From Legionellales bacterium (GTDB taxonomy: Bacteria; Pseudomonadota; Gammaproteobacteria; Berkiellales; Berkiellaceae): a stretch of 64,000 nucleotides of DNA. This document shows, in pieces, positions 26,239 to 35,294 of this stretch (positions are counted from its first letter, which is position 1; each line of letters starts with the position of its first letter). The stretch lies in NCBI GenBank assembly GCA_002708265.1, contig PANA01000005.1, positions 302,216 to 366,215 on the forward strand. Direction: 5' to 3'. The notes under the pieces were generated by a model, which saw nothing but the letters and a program-made list of their open reading frames with translations, was not told where the DNA came from and searched no databases. Both the position numbers and the translations under genes were made by a program.

Positions 26239-27639
26239 CTAAAATAAGTTCAGTTTGGAAAAGTCAAAATCCCAATTCTTAACCCAGTTAGAGGGCTCAA
26301 AGTCCCAAGGGTTGGCGGTTTTCTCAGTATACTCAGCGGCTTCAGGCAAGGGAATATCCATCACTGGCAGCAAGATTCCCATACTAGAAAGAAAGTTAAG
26401 TTTCTCATAAAGACTGTCATATTCAAAACTCACTCGTTGATTTTCTGCCTCTATTACGGCGGCGTCACTTTGTAGCCAGGTATGTAAAGGAAGCGCTCCT
26501 TGCGTAAAGTCATGCCAGATAGCATCTCTTGAACGAGCTAATGCTGCATAATGTTCTTGCTTGGTAGCGGCTTGTGCACCTAAGATTTGATACCGATCCC
26601 AGGCTTGCTTCACCTCTAGCTCTATCTCACGCCGCACGATATTCCGCATTTCGGACTCTTTGTGTAATGCGCGCTGAGCTTGCTTCTTCTGAGCCAGCTT
26701 CCGCCCTCCTTGATAAATATCATGCTTAAACACTAAGCTCGCACCAACACTGTTATTTCTACCACTAAGCCCATCTAAGTTTTCAGCCTCTTGAAGATCT
26801 ACTTCGAGTGAGAGCTCAGGCCATAAGCTTGCATCCGCCCTCTTCAGCTCTGCTTTAGATGCCTGATAATCCCTTACCGCGGCTTTAAAAGCGGGATGTT
26901 CAAGTAATGCTTTAGCAATTGCTCTGGTTTGTGTGGTTGGAAACTGTGATTCATCGACTGAAGGCATCTCCATCGTTTCAATATCAGGAAAAGTTCCAAC
27001 CAACCGTTTAAAGTGATAGCTCGCATTATCGAGCAAAAGCTTTGCATCGGTTGCTCTTTGGCGGGCTACAGCCAACTGCACGTTAACCATATCCACAGCG
27101 CTTTCTCGTACTAATTTATTCCGAAACTTGTATCGGGTTTCATTGGCTAAGCGTTCATAACGCGCTAAGTCATCTTCAGCTATCATCATCAGCTCATAAT
27201 TTTTTAGTACATCAAGGTAGACCTTGGAAACGGCTAAGGTTACTTCTTGAGCAGTTAAAGCAACTCTTGCAGCTTCAGCCTTCGTTTCCCAAATGCTTTT
27301 CTCCACCCCCGCTTGAGCAAAGTATCCATCAAAGAGCATTTGTTTGGCTTCAAAATTTAAAAATTTTTCTTTCAGGGTTCGACTATTATTGTTATGAAGA
27401 TGTTTTGTAAGGGGGCTGTTTGCACGCCGTATACCCAAACGACTTTCAGTTGTCACTTGGGGAAAGTAATGCCCATAAGCTTCTCGCACTTGTTCTTCTT
27501 TAATAAAGCGCTCTTCCACGACCACTTGCATGTCGGGTCCAGTTTCAAGCGTTTTAATAACGACATCTGTCAATAATTGTGCAGACGCGTTACTTGTCCA
27601 GACCAACAAAAATGCTGGCACTAACCATTTGTGTTTCAT
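26239..27639 (-). CDS. TolC-family outer membrane protein
   Basis: This is a 466-residue protein with a signal peptide (cleavage near SNASAQ) and the duplicated long-helix pattern of TolC/OMF proteins. Examples are ANETRYKFRNKLVRESAVDMVNVQLAVAR and SVGASLVFKHDIYQGGRKLAQKKQAQ, the latter matching the family segment with G/P-rich strand and YxGG turn. It should form a trimeric outer-membrane exit duct. No periplasmic adaptor or pump lies next to it. Its upstream partners are the STAS protein (33 nt) and REC-PP2C phosphatase, and the MFS transporter follows. It differs from the second TolC-like protein at 44950. Confidence 0.88.
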   Translation of the reverse strand: MKHKWLVPAFLLVWTSNASAQLLTDVVIKTLETGPDMQVVVEERFIKEEQVREAYGHYFPQVTTESRLGIRRANSPLTKHLHNNNSRTLKEKFLNFEAKQMLFDGYFAQAGVEKSIWETKAEAARVALTAQEVTLAVSKVYLDVLKNYELMMIAEDDLARYERLANETRYKFRNKLVRESAVDMVNVQLAVARQRATDAKLLLDNASYHFKRLVGTFPDIETMEMPSVDESQFPTTQTRAIAKALLEHPAFKAAVRDYQASKAELKRADASLWPELSLEVDLQEAENLDGLSGRNNSVGASLVFKHDIYQGGRKLAQKKQAQRALHKESEMRNIVRREIELEVKQAWDRYQILGAQAATKQEHYAALARSRDAIWHDFTQGALPLHTWLQSDAAVIEAENQRVSFEYDSLYEKLNFLSSMGILLPVMDIPLPEAAEYTEKTANPWDFEPSNWVKNWDFDFSKLNLF

Positions 27640-27672
27640 TTAACCGTCCTTGGCAAACCCAAAAAAGATATT

Positions 27673-28146
27673 CTACTGACTATCTTTTTTGTTTAGGCAA
27701 TCTATAACTCTACGATAATCTTTCTCGTTTTGTTTATCAATTTTGATCAATTCTTCATGCGCTGCGCGGACGTAGCTTCGAATTTGCTCATTTGCCTGAG
27801 GAAGTTGGGGACTAATGACGGTATAAGAAATGATTTTACCTGGGAGTTGGCTAATTAGACGGAATGTGGTGTCAAAACGAATAGCTTTTAATTGTTTGTG
27901 CAGACTGTCTGTTATCACGATAAAGCTGGCTAAGTCTTTCTGTGGCATCAACTTTTGCACAAGCAGACCTAATATTGTGCTATCAATCACATCAACTTGA
28001 CTAAGATCTACTTGAATGGGGAGATGACCACTATTGAGCAAATGTAATGCTTGTTCTATCTGCGGCGCAATTTGATAGCGAAGACTGCCGATGAGTTTGA
28101 GTACAGCAGTGTGATCGTACTGGCCAATCAGAACGTGAGCACTCAT
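27673..28146 (-). CDS. STAS-domain anti-anti-sigma-like protein
   Basis: This is a 157-residue soluble protein. Residues ~5-110 form a STAS domain with VDLSQVDVIDSTILGLLV, in which the Ser of DST is at the place phosphorylated in SpoIIAA/RsbV and HsbA-like proteins. A ~45-residue helical tail follows. It overlaps the REC-PP2C gene by 4 nt, and the phosphatase is expected to dephosphorylate this Ser. The pair resembles HsbR/HsbA of Pseudomonas, which links partner switching to flagella and biofilm control. No anti-sigma kinase is encoded nearby. Confidence 0.88.
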   Translation of the reverse strand: MSAHVLIGQYDHTAVLKLIGSLRYQIAPQIEQALHLLNSGHLPIQVDLSQVDVIDSTILGLLVQKLMPQKDLASFIVITDSLHKQLKAIRFDTTFRLISQLPGKIISYTVISPQLPQANEQIRSYVRAAHEELIKIDKQNEKDYRRVIDCLNKKDSQ

Positions 28147-29354
28147 GATAGTTGTCCCCTCTGTAGTAGTAGCATCGTTATATCATCTGGTAAGGCATCT
28201 AATTCGTTAAGCTGTAGTGCCTCGAAAAAGGCATCCACACTTGCTGTATTGTTGAGCACCATATTTTTTAAGTGTTTTTCTTGTTCGGCGAGCTCGCTCT
28301 CAGGTGAAATCTCTAAAATACCGTCAGAAAACATCGCAAGCTTCGCGTTTTCAGGAATATGAAGTGTATGACACTCATACTCAGCAGAAGCGGTAATTCC
28401 GATTGGAAATCCTTTGTTCTCTAGAAACTCTACTTTGTTGCCTGTGACAAAGAGTGGATAAGGAAAGTGCCCTCCGATGCTCCACTTAAGCTCATGTGTT
28501 TCAAGGTTAAGCACCCCGTAGACCATGGTTAAATACTTACCCATTTTAGCTTCATAGACTTCCTTAGAAAGTGTTGAAAGCACATTTTCTGGGTTCATCA
28601 GGGTGTCATCTGTACCTGCTTGATGATTGGTCAGCAGCGTATTCATTAAACTTTTAAGCAAGACGGTCACGAAGGCTGAAGAAGCGCCATGTCCTGACAC
28701 ATCTGCAATATAAAAACCAAAATGCATTTTATCAATTTGGAAGTGGTCAACAAAGTCTCCACTTAAATACAAACTGGGTTCTATTTTATGCGATATTGTA
28801 TATTCGCCGGTTTGATGAACGGCTTGAGGGAGAAGTGATGTTTGAACAGCTCGTCCCGCTTCTTGATCTTCTTGCAGTATATCAAGACTTTCTTTGAGCT
28901 TCTGGTTCATTGTTTCCAGCTCTGCTCGATAGCGAATGTTTTCAGCTTTAAGCCTTGATTGTTCTAAACTTTTACAGACGGCATGCTCTAGAACGGTTAA
29001 ATCCGGAATAGGTTTAATCAGATAATCCCAGGCTCCCAGCCTTAATGCATTGACAGCATCTTGCATCACACCGGCACCTGAGACAACAATTACGGGGGTA
29101 TCCGGTGATTCATCGACAATAGCTGATAAGAAATCAATGCCTCGCATTTTGGGCATATCAATGTCAGTCAAAATACAATCTGGTTTTTCATCACGAAATA
29201 ATTTTAAACCGGCTTCACCATCATTGGCTTGCAAACATTCAAAGCCACTGTCTTCAAGGTGGGCGACAATACTCTCTCGCACAGTATCTTCATCGTCGAC
29301 AACCAGAATAGTTGCTTCCGGCTCATTGAACTGACTGAGATCTAAATCCGACAT
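28143..29354 (-). CDS. Response regulator with PP2C (RsbU-type) phosphatase domain
   Basis: This is a 403-residue protein. The receiver domain (about 14-130) has VVDDEDT, phosphoacceptor D64 in ILTDIDMPK and LIKPI. A helical linker (about 135-185) leads to a PP2C/SpoIIE phosphatase domain (about 190-400) with the metal-binding SGDF and DVSGHGASSA motifs. In Pseudomonas HsbR a HATPase kinase domain follows. Here the protein ends directly after DDITMLLL, so the kinase function is missing. I chose the ATG at 29354 because AAGGAA precedes it. The frame extends to 29429 with a hydrophobic, probably untranslated leader. It diverges from the porin gene. Confidence 0.9.
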   Translation of the reverse strand: MSDLDLSQFNEPEATILVVDDEDTVRESIVAHLEDSGFECLQANDGEAGLKLFRDEKPDCILTDIDMPKMRGIDFLSAIVDESPDTPVIVVSGAGVMQDAVNALRLGAWDYLIKPIPDLTVLEHAVCKSLEQSRLKAENIRYRAELETMNQKLKESLDILQEDQEAGRAVQTSLLPQAVHQTGEYTISHKIEPSLYLSGDFVDHFQIDKMHFGFYIADVSGHGASSAFVTVLLKSLMNTLLTNHQAGTDDTLMNPENVLSTLSKEVYEAKMGKYLTMVYGVLNLETHELKWSIGGHFPYPLFVTGNKVEFLENKGFPIGITASAEYECHTLHIPENAKLAMFSDGILEISPESELAEQEKHLKNMVLNNTASVDAFFEALQLNELDALPDDITMLLLQRGQLS

Positions 29355-29531
29355 AATGTTAATTCCTTTACTTACCCCTAAACATAGCACAAGGTAAGCA
29401 ACAACAATGACTACACTGCGGCGCAACAATAAACCAGGTTATTTAACAAAAATAGTGTTATTTAGCTTCTTTTGTGTTGTAATCCACCATTCATTGGTTG
29501 TCTTAATGACAAAATTTGGAGAATAACAATC

Positions 29532-30794
29532 ATGATGAAACCTTTGCCAAGTTTTTGGCCGCTAGGATTGGCGGCAGGCTTATTGGTATCAAGCTCTGCT
29601 TTTGCAACTTACAATACTGAAAATGATCTACCGAACCGAATTGCTGAGTCATTTGAGTCCGCAATTACGGATGGCGATCTCGGCTTAAACTTCCGCGCTC
29701 GAGTAGAGACGGTTGACTTACATAATAGTCCAGATGGTGCGGCGCACACATTGTCGACAACCATGAACTATGCAACCTCTTCTTACGAGCAGTTTGCTGC
29801 ACTAATTGAATTCAACAACGTTACGGCCCATGGTAATCGTGCGTTTAACCCTGGTATGGGCATTTCTCCTGCCAAGGCTTCACGTCCTGTTATTGCCGAT
29901 CCGAAAGGAAGTGCTTTAACTCGTGCATTTTTAAACTATGATGGTTTTCCTGACACGCAAATTCGTGTTGGTCGACAGTTTATTAACTTAGACAATCAAC
30001 GATTTGTTGGCTCACGTGAATTTAGACAAACGCCTCAAACTTACGATGCTTTGACTATTGTTAACCACAGCTATCCACAAATTGAAGTGTTTTACGCTTT
30101 TGTTGATCAAGTAAACTCTGTTTACCAAGGTGCCAATATTGGTGGTGCTGATCGTTCAAACATTTCTCACTTATTCAATGCTACTTGGAATGGTTTCCCT
30201 TACGGTCACGTTGTTGGTTATGCTTACTTAATCAACGATCGTCACACCAGAAGTAACTCAAGCGCGACAATTGGTTCTCGATTCGCTGGTGAAACTGAAA
30301 TGGCTGGCATCATGGTTCAGTACGCGATTGAAGCGGCTCGCCAGACAGATGCTTTCAATAACCACACAGACTTCTCTGCTGATTACAACTTATTAGAAGT
30401 TGGGGCTGACTTACACCCTGTTCAGTTCAAGCTTGGATATGAGCTTTTGTCAGGCAATCGTTCTGCTGGTAAAGCGTTCAGAACACCACTTGCTTCACAC
30501 CATAACTTCTTGGGTAAAGCAGACATGTTCGAGACTACTCCTGACTCAGGTATCTCTGATATTTACTTCCTAGCTAGTTCTACATTCTATGATGTTGACT
30601 TTGACTTCGGTTACCATCGATTCAAGCCTGATGCTGGCGGCGGACGTATTGGTACAGAACTTGATTTGGGTGCATGGCATTCATTTGGTATGTACGAAGT
30701 TGGTCTAGAGTATGCGAAGTTTAATGCAACTTCCTCTTCTGGCCTGCAAGACACTGATAAAGTATGGCTGACAGCTTCTGTCAACTTTGCTTAA
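29532..30794 (+). CDS. Outer membrane beta-barrel porin, alginate-export-like
   Basis: This is a 420-residue protein with a signal peptide (LAAGLLVSSSAFA) and alternating beta-strand pattern over its whole length. GDLGLNFRARVETVD, GSALTRAFLNYDGF and IRVGRQFINLDNQRFVGSREFRQTPQTYDAL match the alginate-export/OprD-like monomeric porin pattern. The last residues (WLTASVNFA) resemble a barrel end, although the final residue is Ala rather than Phe. The start ATG at 29532 has GGAG at 29518-29521. It is a single-gene unit ended by a strong terminator. The substrate is unknown. Confidence 0.85.
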   Translation: MMKPLPSFWPLGLAAGLLVSSSAFATYNTENDLPNRIAESFESAITDGDLGLNFRARVETVDLHNSPDGAAHTLSTTMNYATSSYEQFAALIEFNNVTAHGNRAFNPGMGISPAKASRPVIADPKGSALTRAFLNYDGFPDTQIRVGRQFINLDNQRFVGSREFRQTPQTYDALTIVNHSYPQIEVFYAFVDQVNSVYQGANIGGADRSNISHLFNATWNGFPYGHVVGYAYLINDRHTRSNSSATIGSRFAGETEMAGIMVQYAIEAARQTDAFNNHTDFSADYNLLEVGADLHPVQFKLGYELLSGNRSAGKAFRTPLASHHNFLGKADMFETTPDSGISDIYFLASSTFYDVDFDFGYHRFKPDAGGGRIGTELDLGAWHSFGMYEVGLEYAKFNATSSSGLQDTDKVWLTASVNFA

Positions 30795-30806
30795 CAGCGA
30801 CATATC

Positions 30807-30835
30807 AAAAAGCCCCCGATTGGGGGCTTTTTTTT
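30807..30835 (+). terminator. Intrinsic terminator after the porin
   Basis: An AGCCCCC / GGGGGCT stem (30811-30817 with 30822-30828, 4-nt loop) is followed by eight T in all. It ends the porin transcript 13 nt after the stop codon. Confidence 0.93.
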
Positions 30836-30850
30836 GTTAAGGAAAACGAT

Positions 30851-31066
30851 ATGAAAGAACTGACATCTTTTGAGCTTCAACATTTATCTCCTCAATCTTT
30901 GCTGACAGCTATTACTATCGCTAGAGAGGGGTTAAATGCCATAAAAGAAGGACAGGCTTTTGCAAGAGAGCTCAGTCAGTGGTGGTTTGAACTCCACCAC
31001 CCTGATGTTCTTGGTCAAATGATCTTTACACCCTACTCATCCATATCAGCAAAAGGATCGTTGTAG
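30851..31066 (+). CDS. Small protein of unknown function (71 residues)
   Basis: This is a short frame starting at ATG 30851 with AAGGAAAA at 30838-30845. The product is mildly acidic, mostly helical, without signal peptide or Cys, and contains a LSQWWFELHHPDVLG segment. It lies directly after the porin terminator and its last 34 nt overlap the convergent mlaA stop. It may be made from read-through of the porin or from its own promoter. I do not recognise it. The good ribosome site is the main reason to keep it. Confidence 0.5.
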   Translation: MKELTSFELQHLSPQSLLTAITIAREGLNAIKEGQAFARELSQWWFELHHPDVLGQMIFTPYSSISAKGSL

Positions 31067-31794
31067 TAATCATCTTCTTCTTCAGGCACTTGCCCATCAC
31101 GTATTTGGTGGGCACGTTTTTGCAAATATGCGCTTCTGACAAGAGCATACTCATCGGTAGCAGACTCTGCTACCCGCTCTGAACTTAGAAGTGCTGCACG
31201 ATCGTCGATCGTTTCAGTCGCTAGCAGCCCGTAATAGACTCTGTCGTCATCGATATAAGGCCAGATACTCAAGTAACCACGATCAACAAAGATCCCAGCA
31301 CCATCTCTTAGTGTTGAAGGGCCCATTAGTGGCAGCATTAGAAAGGCAGACTCTTCAAAGCCCCAGGTAGCTAAGGTTTGACCAAAATCTTCATAGTGGG
31401 CGGGATAACCCCAACCAGTGGCCCAATCATAAAAACCGATAACGCCAACCGTTGAGTTGATAAGTAAGCGAGTACCATCATCGGCAGCATCACTCCACTT
31501 CCATTGCAAAACATCGTTCAGAACCGTTGGAATCATTCTTAAGTTATTAAAGAAGTTATTAATTCCTCGCTGCATTGCGCCAGGTAAAATGGCGCTATAA
31601 CCTTTGGCAGCCGGTTTAAGTAAATTTCTATCCATGAAGCGATTAAAAGCGTAGATGTCGCGATTCAGCGGCTCATAGGGGTCTTCAGGATTAGGGGCTC
31701 TTTCTTTTGAGATCAACTCTATTGTTGAGCATCCTGCTAAACCGGTTGTTAACCCGACCAATAAAAAGCCTAAGGCCACTTTTCTCGTATCCAT
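31033..31794 (-). CDS. mlaA: Phospholipid-transport lipoprotein MlaA (VacJ)
   Basis: This 253-residue outer-membrane lipoprotein removes misplaced phospholipids from the outer leaflet and hands them to MlaC. It has a lipoprotein signal with lipobox LAGC, then the family hallmarks EDPYEPLNRDIYAFN, GINNFFNNLR, DWAT..YEDFGQTLATWG and LPLMGPSTLRD. A short acidic tail (EEEDDYYNDPF) ends it. The start ATG at 31794 has AGGTGG eight bases upstream. The rest of the Mla system is not in this window. Confidence 0.95.
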   Translation of the reverse strand: MDTRKVALGFLLVGLTTGLAGCSTIELISKERAPNPEDPYEPLNRDIYAFNRFMDRNLLKPAAKGYSAILPGAMQRGINNFFNNLRMIPTVLNDVLQWKWSDAADDGTRLLINSTVGVIGFYDWATGWGYPAHYEDFGQTLATWGFEESAFLMLPLMGPSTLRDGAGIFVDRGYLSIWPYIDDDRVYYGLLATETIDDRAALLSSERVAESATDEYALVRSAYLQKRAHQIRDGQVPEEEDDYYNDPFADMDE

Positions 31795-32053
31795 ACTTAT
31801 TGCCACCTAAAAGAAAAATAAATTGAATGGGCTATTAGCCCAGAAAAAATACACAAGCATCCCTAAAAACCATTTACGGGATCTTGCTTTTACTATACCT
31901 AGTTTTACTAATAGAAGCATACTAGCGCACCTGTCCTATCTCAACAACTGGGTCAGCTTGCTACTTCATGATAAGAGCGGTTCATAAAAGCAATGAAGGG
32001 TATTTATTAAAATTCTAAACAGTATTTTTTGTTAACTCACTTTTTCTATAGAT
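31795..32053. other. Intergenic region between mlaA and the OprP-like porin
   Basis: The interval is AT-rich and must hold the mlaA promoter on the minus strand. I see no clear -35/-10 pair, no hairpin of note and no coding frame with a ribosome site. Confidence 0.5.
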
Positions 32054-32080
32054 AAAAAAAGCCCCATAAAGGGGCTTTTT
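32054..32080 (-). terminator. Intrinsic terminator of the OprP-like porin
   Basis: A GCCCC / GGGGC stem (32061-32065 with 32071-32075), extended by A/T pairs, is followed on the minus strand by seven T. It sits 16 nt past the porin stop codon, and A and T tracts on both sides make it potentially bidirectional. Confidence 0.9.
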
Positions 32081-32095
32081 GCAGGCAATCAACTA

Positions 32096-33313
32096 TTAGA
32101 AGTTTACTTGCATACGTAGGCCAACAGCATCGATGTCAGCACTTGTGTTGTTTGAACGTGGAATGTTCGCACGAACGTAGTTACCAGCAAAGCTGATATT
32201 GTCGTTTAACCACCAGTTCACACCAACAGAGGTGTTGTGCTCAGAACCTGGCGCACCAACACTCTTGTCTCTCAAGTCAACGAAGCTATGACGAGCAACA
32301 ACTTCCCAAGCACCGTCTTTAGCGACAGGTGATACGCGCTTAAAGGTACCGGTTGAGAATTCGTAAGGACGACGCTCACCCGTTAAGCTGTAAGCGACTT
32401 GAGCGTAGTAACCGCTGAAAGACAAATCACCACCAACTTGTGCAGAACGATCAACGTGCACTCGGAAGTACTCACCTTGGAAAGTAACATCGTGCCAACG
32501 AGCAGCCGCTTCAAAGCCGTACACCTGGTACTCAGTAGCACTTAGTGCACCTGTTGAAAGAACCGCTGAAGAAGAACGCGTTGTTAGCTCATGAGGCGTA
32601 GCAAATGTAACTGTGCCGCCATCGGTGTCATGTCTGTTTTGAGACAAAGCAGACGCACCAAAGTGCCATAAGTGGTTTTCTTCGTTAACAGGAACGAAAA
32701 TCAAACGCGCAGAATAACCTAATGGTTCACTACCAGAACGTGCTTGAGTAGTTTTGTCATTACCGTGGAACACGTCAGCCATAAGGTTCAGAGTTTCACC
32801 TTGAACACCAACCATTGCACCCATTCTAAAACCTGGACGAACAGTTGTTGTCGCGAGTGAACGCTCCATAAACCATAAGTTAGAGCCGAGTGCAGTGTTT
32901 TCCATCCCGATAACTGGCATGAATTGACCGGCTTTAAACGTTACATTGTCAACACCAGTGTAGGTAACATAGGCATCAAGAACATCAGAGCCTGAAGTAG
33001 CTGAACGTGAATCAGAGAAATCTGTTCTGAAAACATATTCCCAATCTTGTCCCAAACCACCATTTAGACCTAATCGAGCACGTCGAATGTTAGAGCCACT
33101 TGGGTAACCGGCTGAATCACTGCTACCATCGTAAATGATTTCATCAAACTGGAGGTTCCCAGAAATCTTGAACCAATGGTCATCCCCTTTGTTGCCGACC
33201 ATTATCCCACCATTCGAGTCAACGCTCATACCAGTAGCACTGGCAGGCGCAGCTAACACACAGCTAAGACCGGCTAAAGCAAGCGAGGCCAACTTCAATC
33301 GCTGTTTACTCAT
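32096..33313 (-). CDS. OprP/OprO-type outer membrane porin
   Basis: This 405-residue barrel protein has a signal peptide (SLALAGLSCVLAAPASA) and the OprP family layout: FKISGNLQFDEI, SGSNIRRARLGLNGGLGQDWEYVFRTDFS, DAYVTYTGVDNVTFKAGQFMPVIGMEN and a C-terminal strand ending in RMQVNF. The terminal Phe suits recognition by the Bam machinery. The family includes phosphate- and polyphosphate-selective porins, but selectivity here is not evident. The second ATG of an ATG-ATG pair has the better spacing to AGGAG and is used as start. It is a single-gene unit. Confidence 0.9.
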   Translation of the reverse strand: MSKQRLKLASLALAGLSCVLAAPASATGMSVDSNGGIMVGNKGDDHWFKISGNLQFDEIIYDGSSDSAGYPSGSNIRRARLGLNGGLGQDWEYVFRTDFSDSRSATSGSDVLDAYVTYTGVDNVTFKAGQFMPVIGMENTALGSNLWFMERSLATTTVRPGFRMGAMVGVQGETLNLMADVFHGNDKTTQARSGSEPLGYSARLIFVPVNEENHLWHFGASALSQNRHDTDGGTVTFATPHELTTRSSSAVLSTGALSATEYQVYGFEAAARWHDVTFQGEYFRVHVDRSAQVGGDLSFSGYYAQVAYSLTGERRPYEFSTGTFKRVSPVAKDGAWEVVARHSFVDLRDKSVGAPGSEHNTSVGVNWWLNDNISFAGNYVRANIPRSNNTSADIDAVGLRMQVNF

Positions 33314-33436
33314 CATACATCTCCTAAGATTTATGTTTTACCCCTAAGGGCACCAGCTTGAAAAAGCTGCTCAAATCCTAACAAACTTAAAAATATTCGT
33401 CTAACAAAAAAGACAGTTCAGTAATTAAAACAAAGG

Positions 33437-34261
33437 TTATTCATCTGGCAAAAACAAATCTGTCATGAGTGGTACGTTCGGACTTTCTGCATAATGATCG
33501 AAACTAGTTACCCCACTTTCTCTCAGTACTGTTTCATCAATGAAAAATTGTCCTGTTGGTTTTGACGATCGCGTTAAGATTGCTAATGCAGCATCCGCAA
33601 CGATCTCAGGTTTGCGACTTGCTTTCATTAACTCAGGTGGAAAGTTATTCGCGATAGCCGCTGTTGCTATTGTTGTTTTAGGCCATAGCGAGTTAACACT
33701 AATACCCATGCCTTTCATTTCTTGTGCGAGTCCAAGGGTACACATACTCATACCATACTTGCTCATTGTGTAAGCAAGGTGGGCTTGGAACCACTTAGGA
33801 TCCATCACTAATGGCGGTGACATTGTCAATATATGAGCTAGATCTGAATCCTTTAAATAAGGGATACACGCTTTTGAGCAAGCAAAAGTTGCTCTAACGT
33901 TAACTGAATGCATCAAATCATAGCGTTTCATTTCAGTATCAAGCGTTGAGGTCAATGAAATAGCACTGGCGTTATTAATCAATGCATCAATACGGCCAAA
34001 GGTAGACATTGTTGTATCAACCATTTCTGCAATAGCCTCTTCATTTCTGACATCAACAGCCAGTGGTAAGGCTTTTACACCGTAGCTTTCAACAACTTCA
34101 GCTGCAGAGTGAATTGTTCCCGGTAGTTTAGGGTGTGGTTCACTGGTTTTAGCGGCAACCACAATATTCGCGCCCTCTTTTGCAAACCGTTCAGCAATGG
34201 CCAAGCCAATACCACGACTTGCCCCGGTGATGATAACTGTACGTCCTTTTAATGTACTCAT
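33437..34261 (-). CDS. Short-chain dehydrogenase, HSDL2-like
   Basis: This is a 274-residue SDR oxidoreductase. It has the cofactor motif ITGASRGIGLAIA, the NNASAI strand, the catalytic Tyr-Lys in YTMSKYGMSM, and SVNSLWPKTTIATAA. The Trp-Pro-Lys segment together with HPKLPGTIHSAAEVVE is characteristic of the HSDL2 group (hydroxysteroid-dehydrogenase-like 2), found in mitochondria and many bacteria. The substrate is probably a lipid or acyl carbonyl compound and is not known. There is no SCP2 domain as in animal HSDL2. The ATG at 34261 is preferred over 34273 because homology begins at MSTLKGR. Confidence 0.9.
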   Translation of the reverse strand: MSTLKGRTVIITGASRGIGLAIAERFAKEGANIVVAAKTSEPHPKLPGTIHSAAEVVESYGVKALPLAVDVRNEEAIAEMVDTTMSTFGRIDALINNASAISLTSTLDTEMKRYDLMHSVNVRATFACSKACIPYLKDSDLAHILTMSPPLVMDPKWFQAHLAYTMSKYGMSMCTLGLAQEMKGMGISVNSLWPKTTIATAAIANNFPPELMKASRKPEIVADAALAILTRSSKPTGQFFIDETVLRESGVTSFDHYAESPNVPLMTDLFLPDE

Positions 34262-34310
34262 TTGAACTCTCACATGTGCCTATATGTGCAATCAATATAC
34301 GTTCACAGCC

Positions 34311-35294
34311 CTACTTAGGCAACCACCACTGCGACATACGCCCTAAACGATGCGCATCAATTATCACAGCCTGACTCAGTAGTTTTCCTTGGTGTTTTGT
34401 TCGCCAATAGAAGTCTCCTTTTTCATATATTAGCTCTGTCCATTTACTATCACCCGGTTGGGTATAACGGTATCTGACATTATGATCAACTGCATCAAAG
34501 ACAATCATTTCTTTGGGGTTTGTATCTAACACCAGCCAAACCATTCCGTAATGCATACCCACATTTAAAATAGGTGCAACAAATTCAAGCTCGTATAAAG
34601 GTTCACAAACATCATCGTTACAACGCTCTGCCATAAAGTGCTTATTAGAATAATATAGTGCCAAGTCACCGGTCCCCTCATGATGGGGCATCAAGATAAA
34701 AGGGTTAGCAATAAGAGCGGCACGATAATGATATTGAATATCAATATATGGCCAGTTTCCTATATTAATCTGATAGAAGCCTCCTTTTTGAGCGGCAACA
34801 TAATACCGACTTAGTATACGGGTTCCATTCCTCACTGTTGGTGTTAGCGTGTTCAGTGAAATATGCTTTAATTTTAGTTGTTTTCTTATTTCTGTACTTT
34901 GTCCTTCAAAAACTAAAAAATCATTCTTTTTAAGTGTTTCATAGTGAATCAGCAATTCCTCACCATTAGCGGCATAGGCTTTTCCAGGTAACCGGACACT
35001 TCTGCAGCTCCTTAACTGACCAATCAGATCGGTGCTGTCATTAATTTGATAGAGGTTCACTCCCATGGTCTCATCTGCATTCAACGTATCTGGAATAAAT
35101 ATAAAGGGGTTAATAGGTGGATTATTGCAATCAAAGGTAATTGATAGGGCTGATTTAATGGCTGAGAGGTTTTGTTTGTGCTGTGCTATTGTTTTTTTTT
35201 CGCTGACTAAGAGAGCAAGAGTGCCCAAGCTTAATAAAGATATTAAGGTGATACTTACCAAGGCAAAAACAAGTGCTGAACCATTTTTAAGCAT
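34311..35294 (-). CDS. PilX-like minor pilus assembly protein
   Basis: This 327-residue protein has one N-terminal hydrophobic helix (ALVFALVSITLISLLSLGTLALLV) directly after a Gly-Ser, the look of class III pilin-like PilX proteins, which lack the Glu at position 5. The remaining ~290 residues form a large globular domain with four Cys. It is longer than typical PilX (~170-200). The protein would insert in the inner membrane and prime or tip a type IV pilus or a related secretion pseudopilus. It overlaps the PilW-like gene by 8 nt. No other pilus genes lie nearby. Confidence 0.65.
   Translation of the reverse strand: MLKNGSALVFALVSITLISLLSLGTLALLVSEKKTIAQHKQNLSAIKSALSITFDCNNPPINPFIFIPDTLNADETMGVNLYQINDSTDLIGQLRSCRSVRLPGKAYAANGEELLIHYETLKKNDFLVFEGQSTEIRKQLKLKHISLNTLTPTVRNGTRILSRYYVAAQKGGFYQINIGNWPYIDIQYHYRAALIANPFILMPHHEGTGDLALYYSNKHFMAERCNDDVCEPLYELEFVAPILNVGMHYGMVWLVLDTNPKEMIVFDAVDHNVRYRYTQPGDSKWTELIYEKGDFYWRTKHQGKLLSQAVIIDAHRLGRMSQWWLPK

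Noticed and set aside
33317-33436. AGCTTTTTCAAGCT hairpin upstream of the OprP-like porin
   Set aside because: Only five paired bases and no T-tract; too weak to call a regulatory element.
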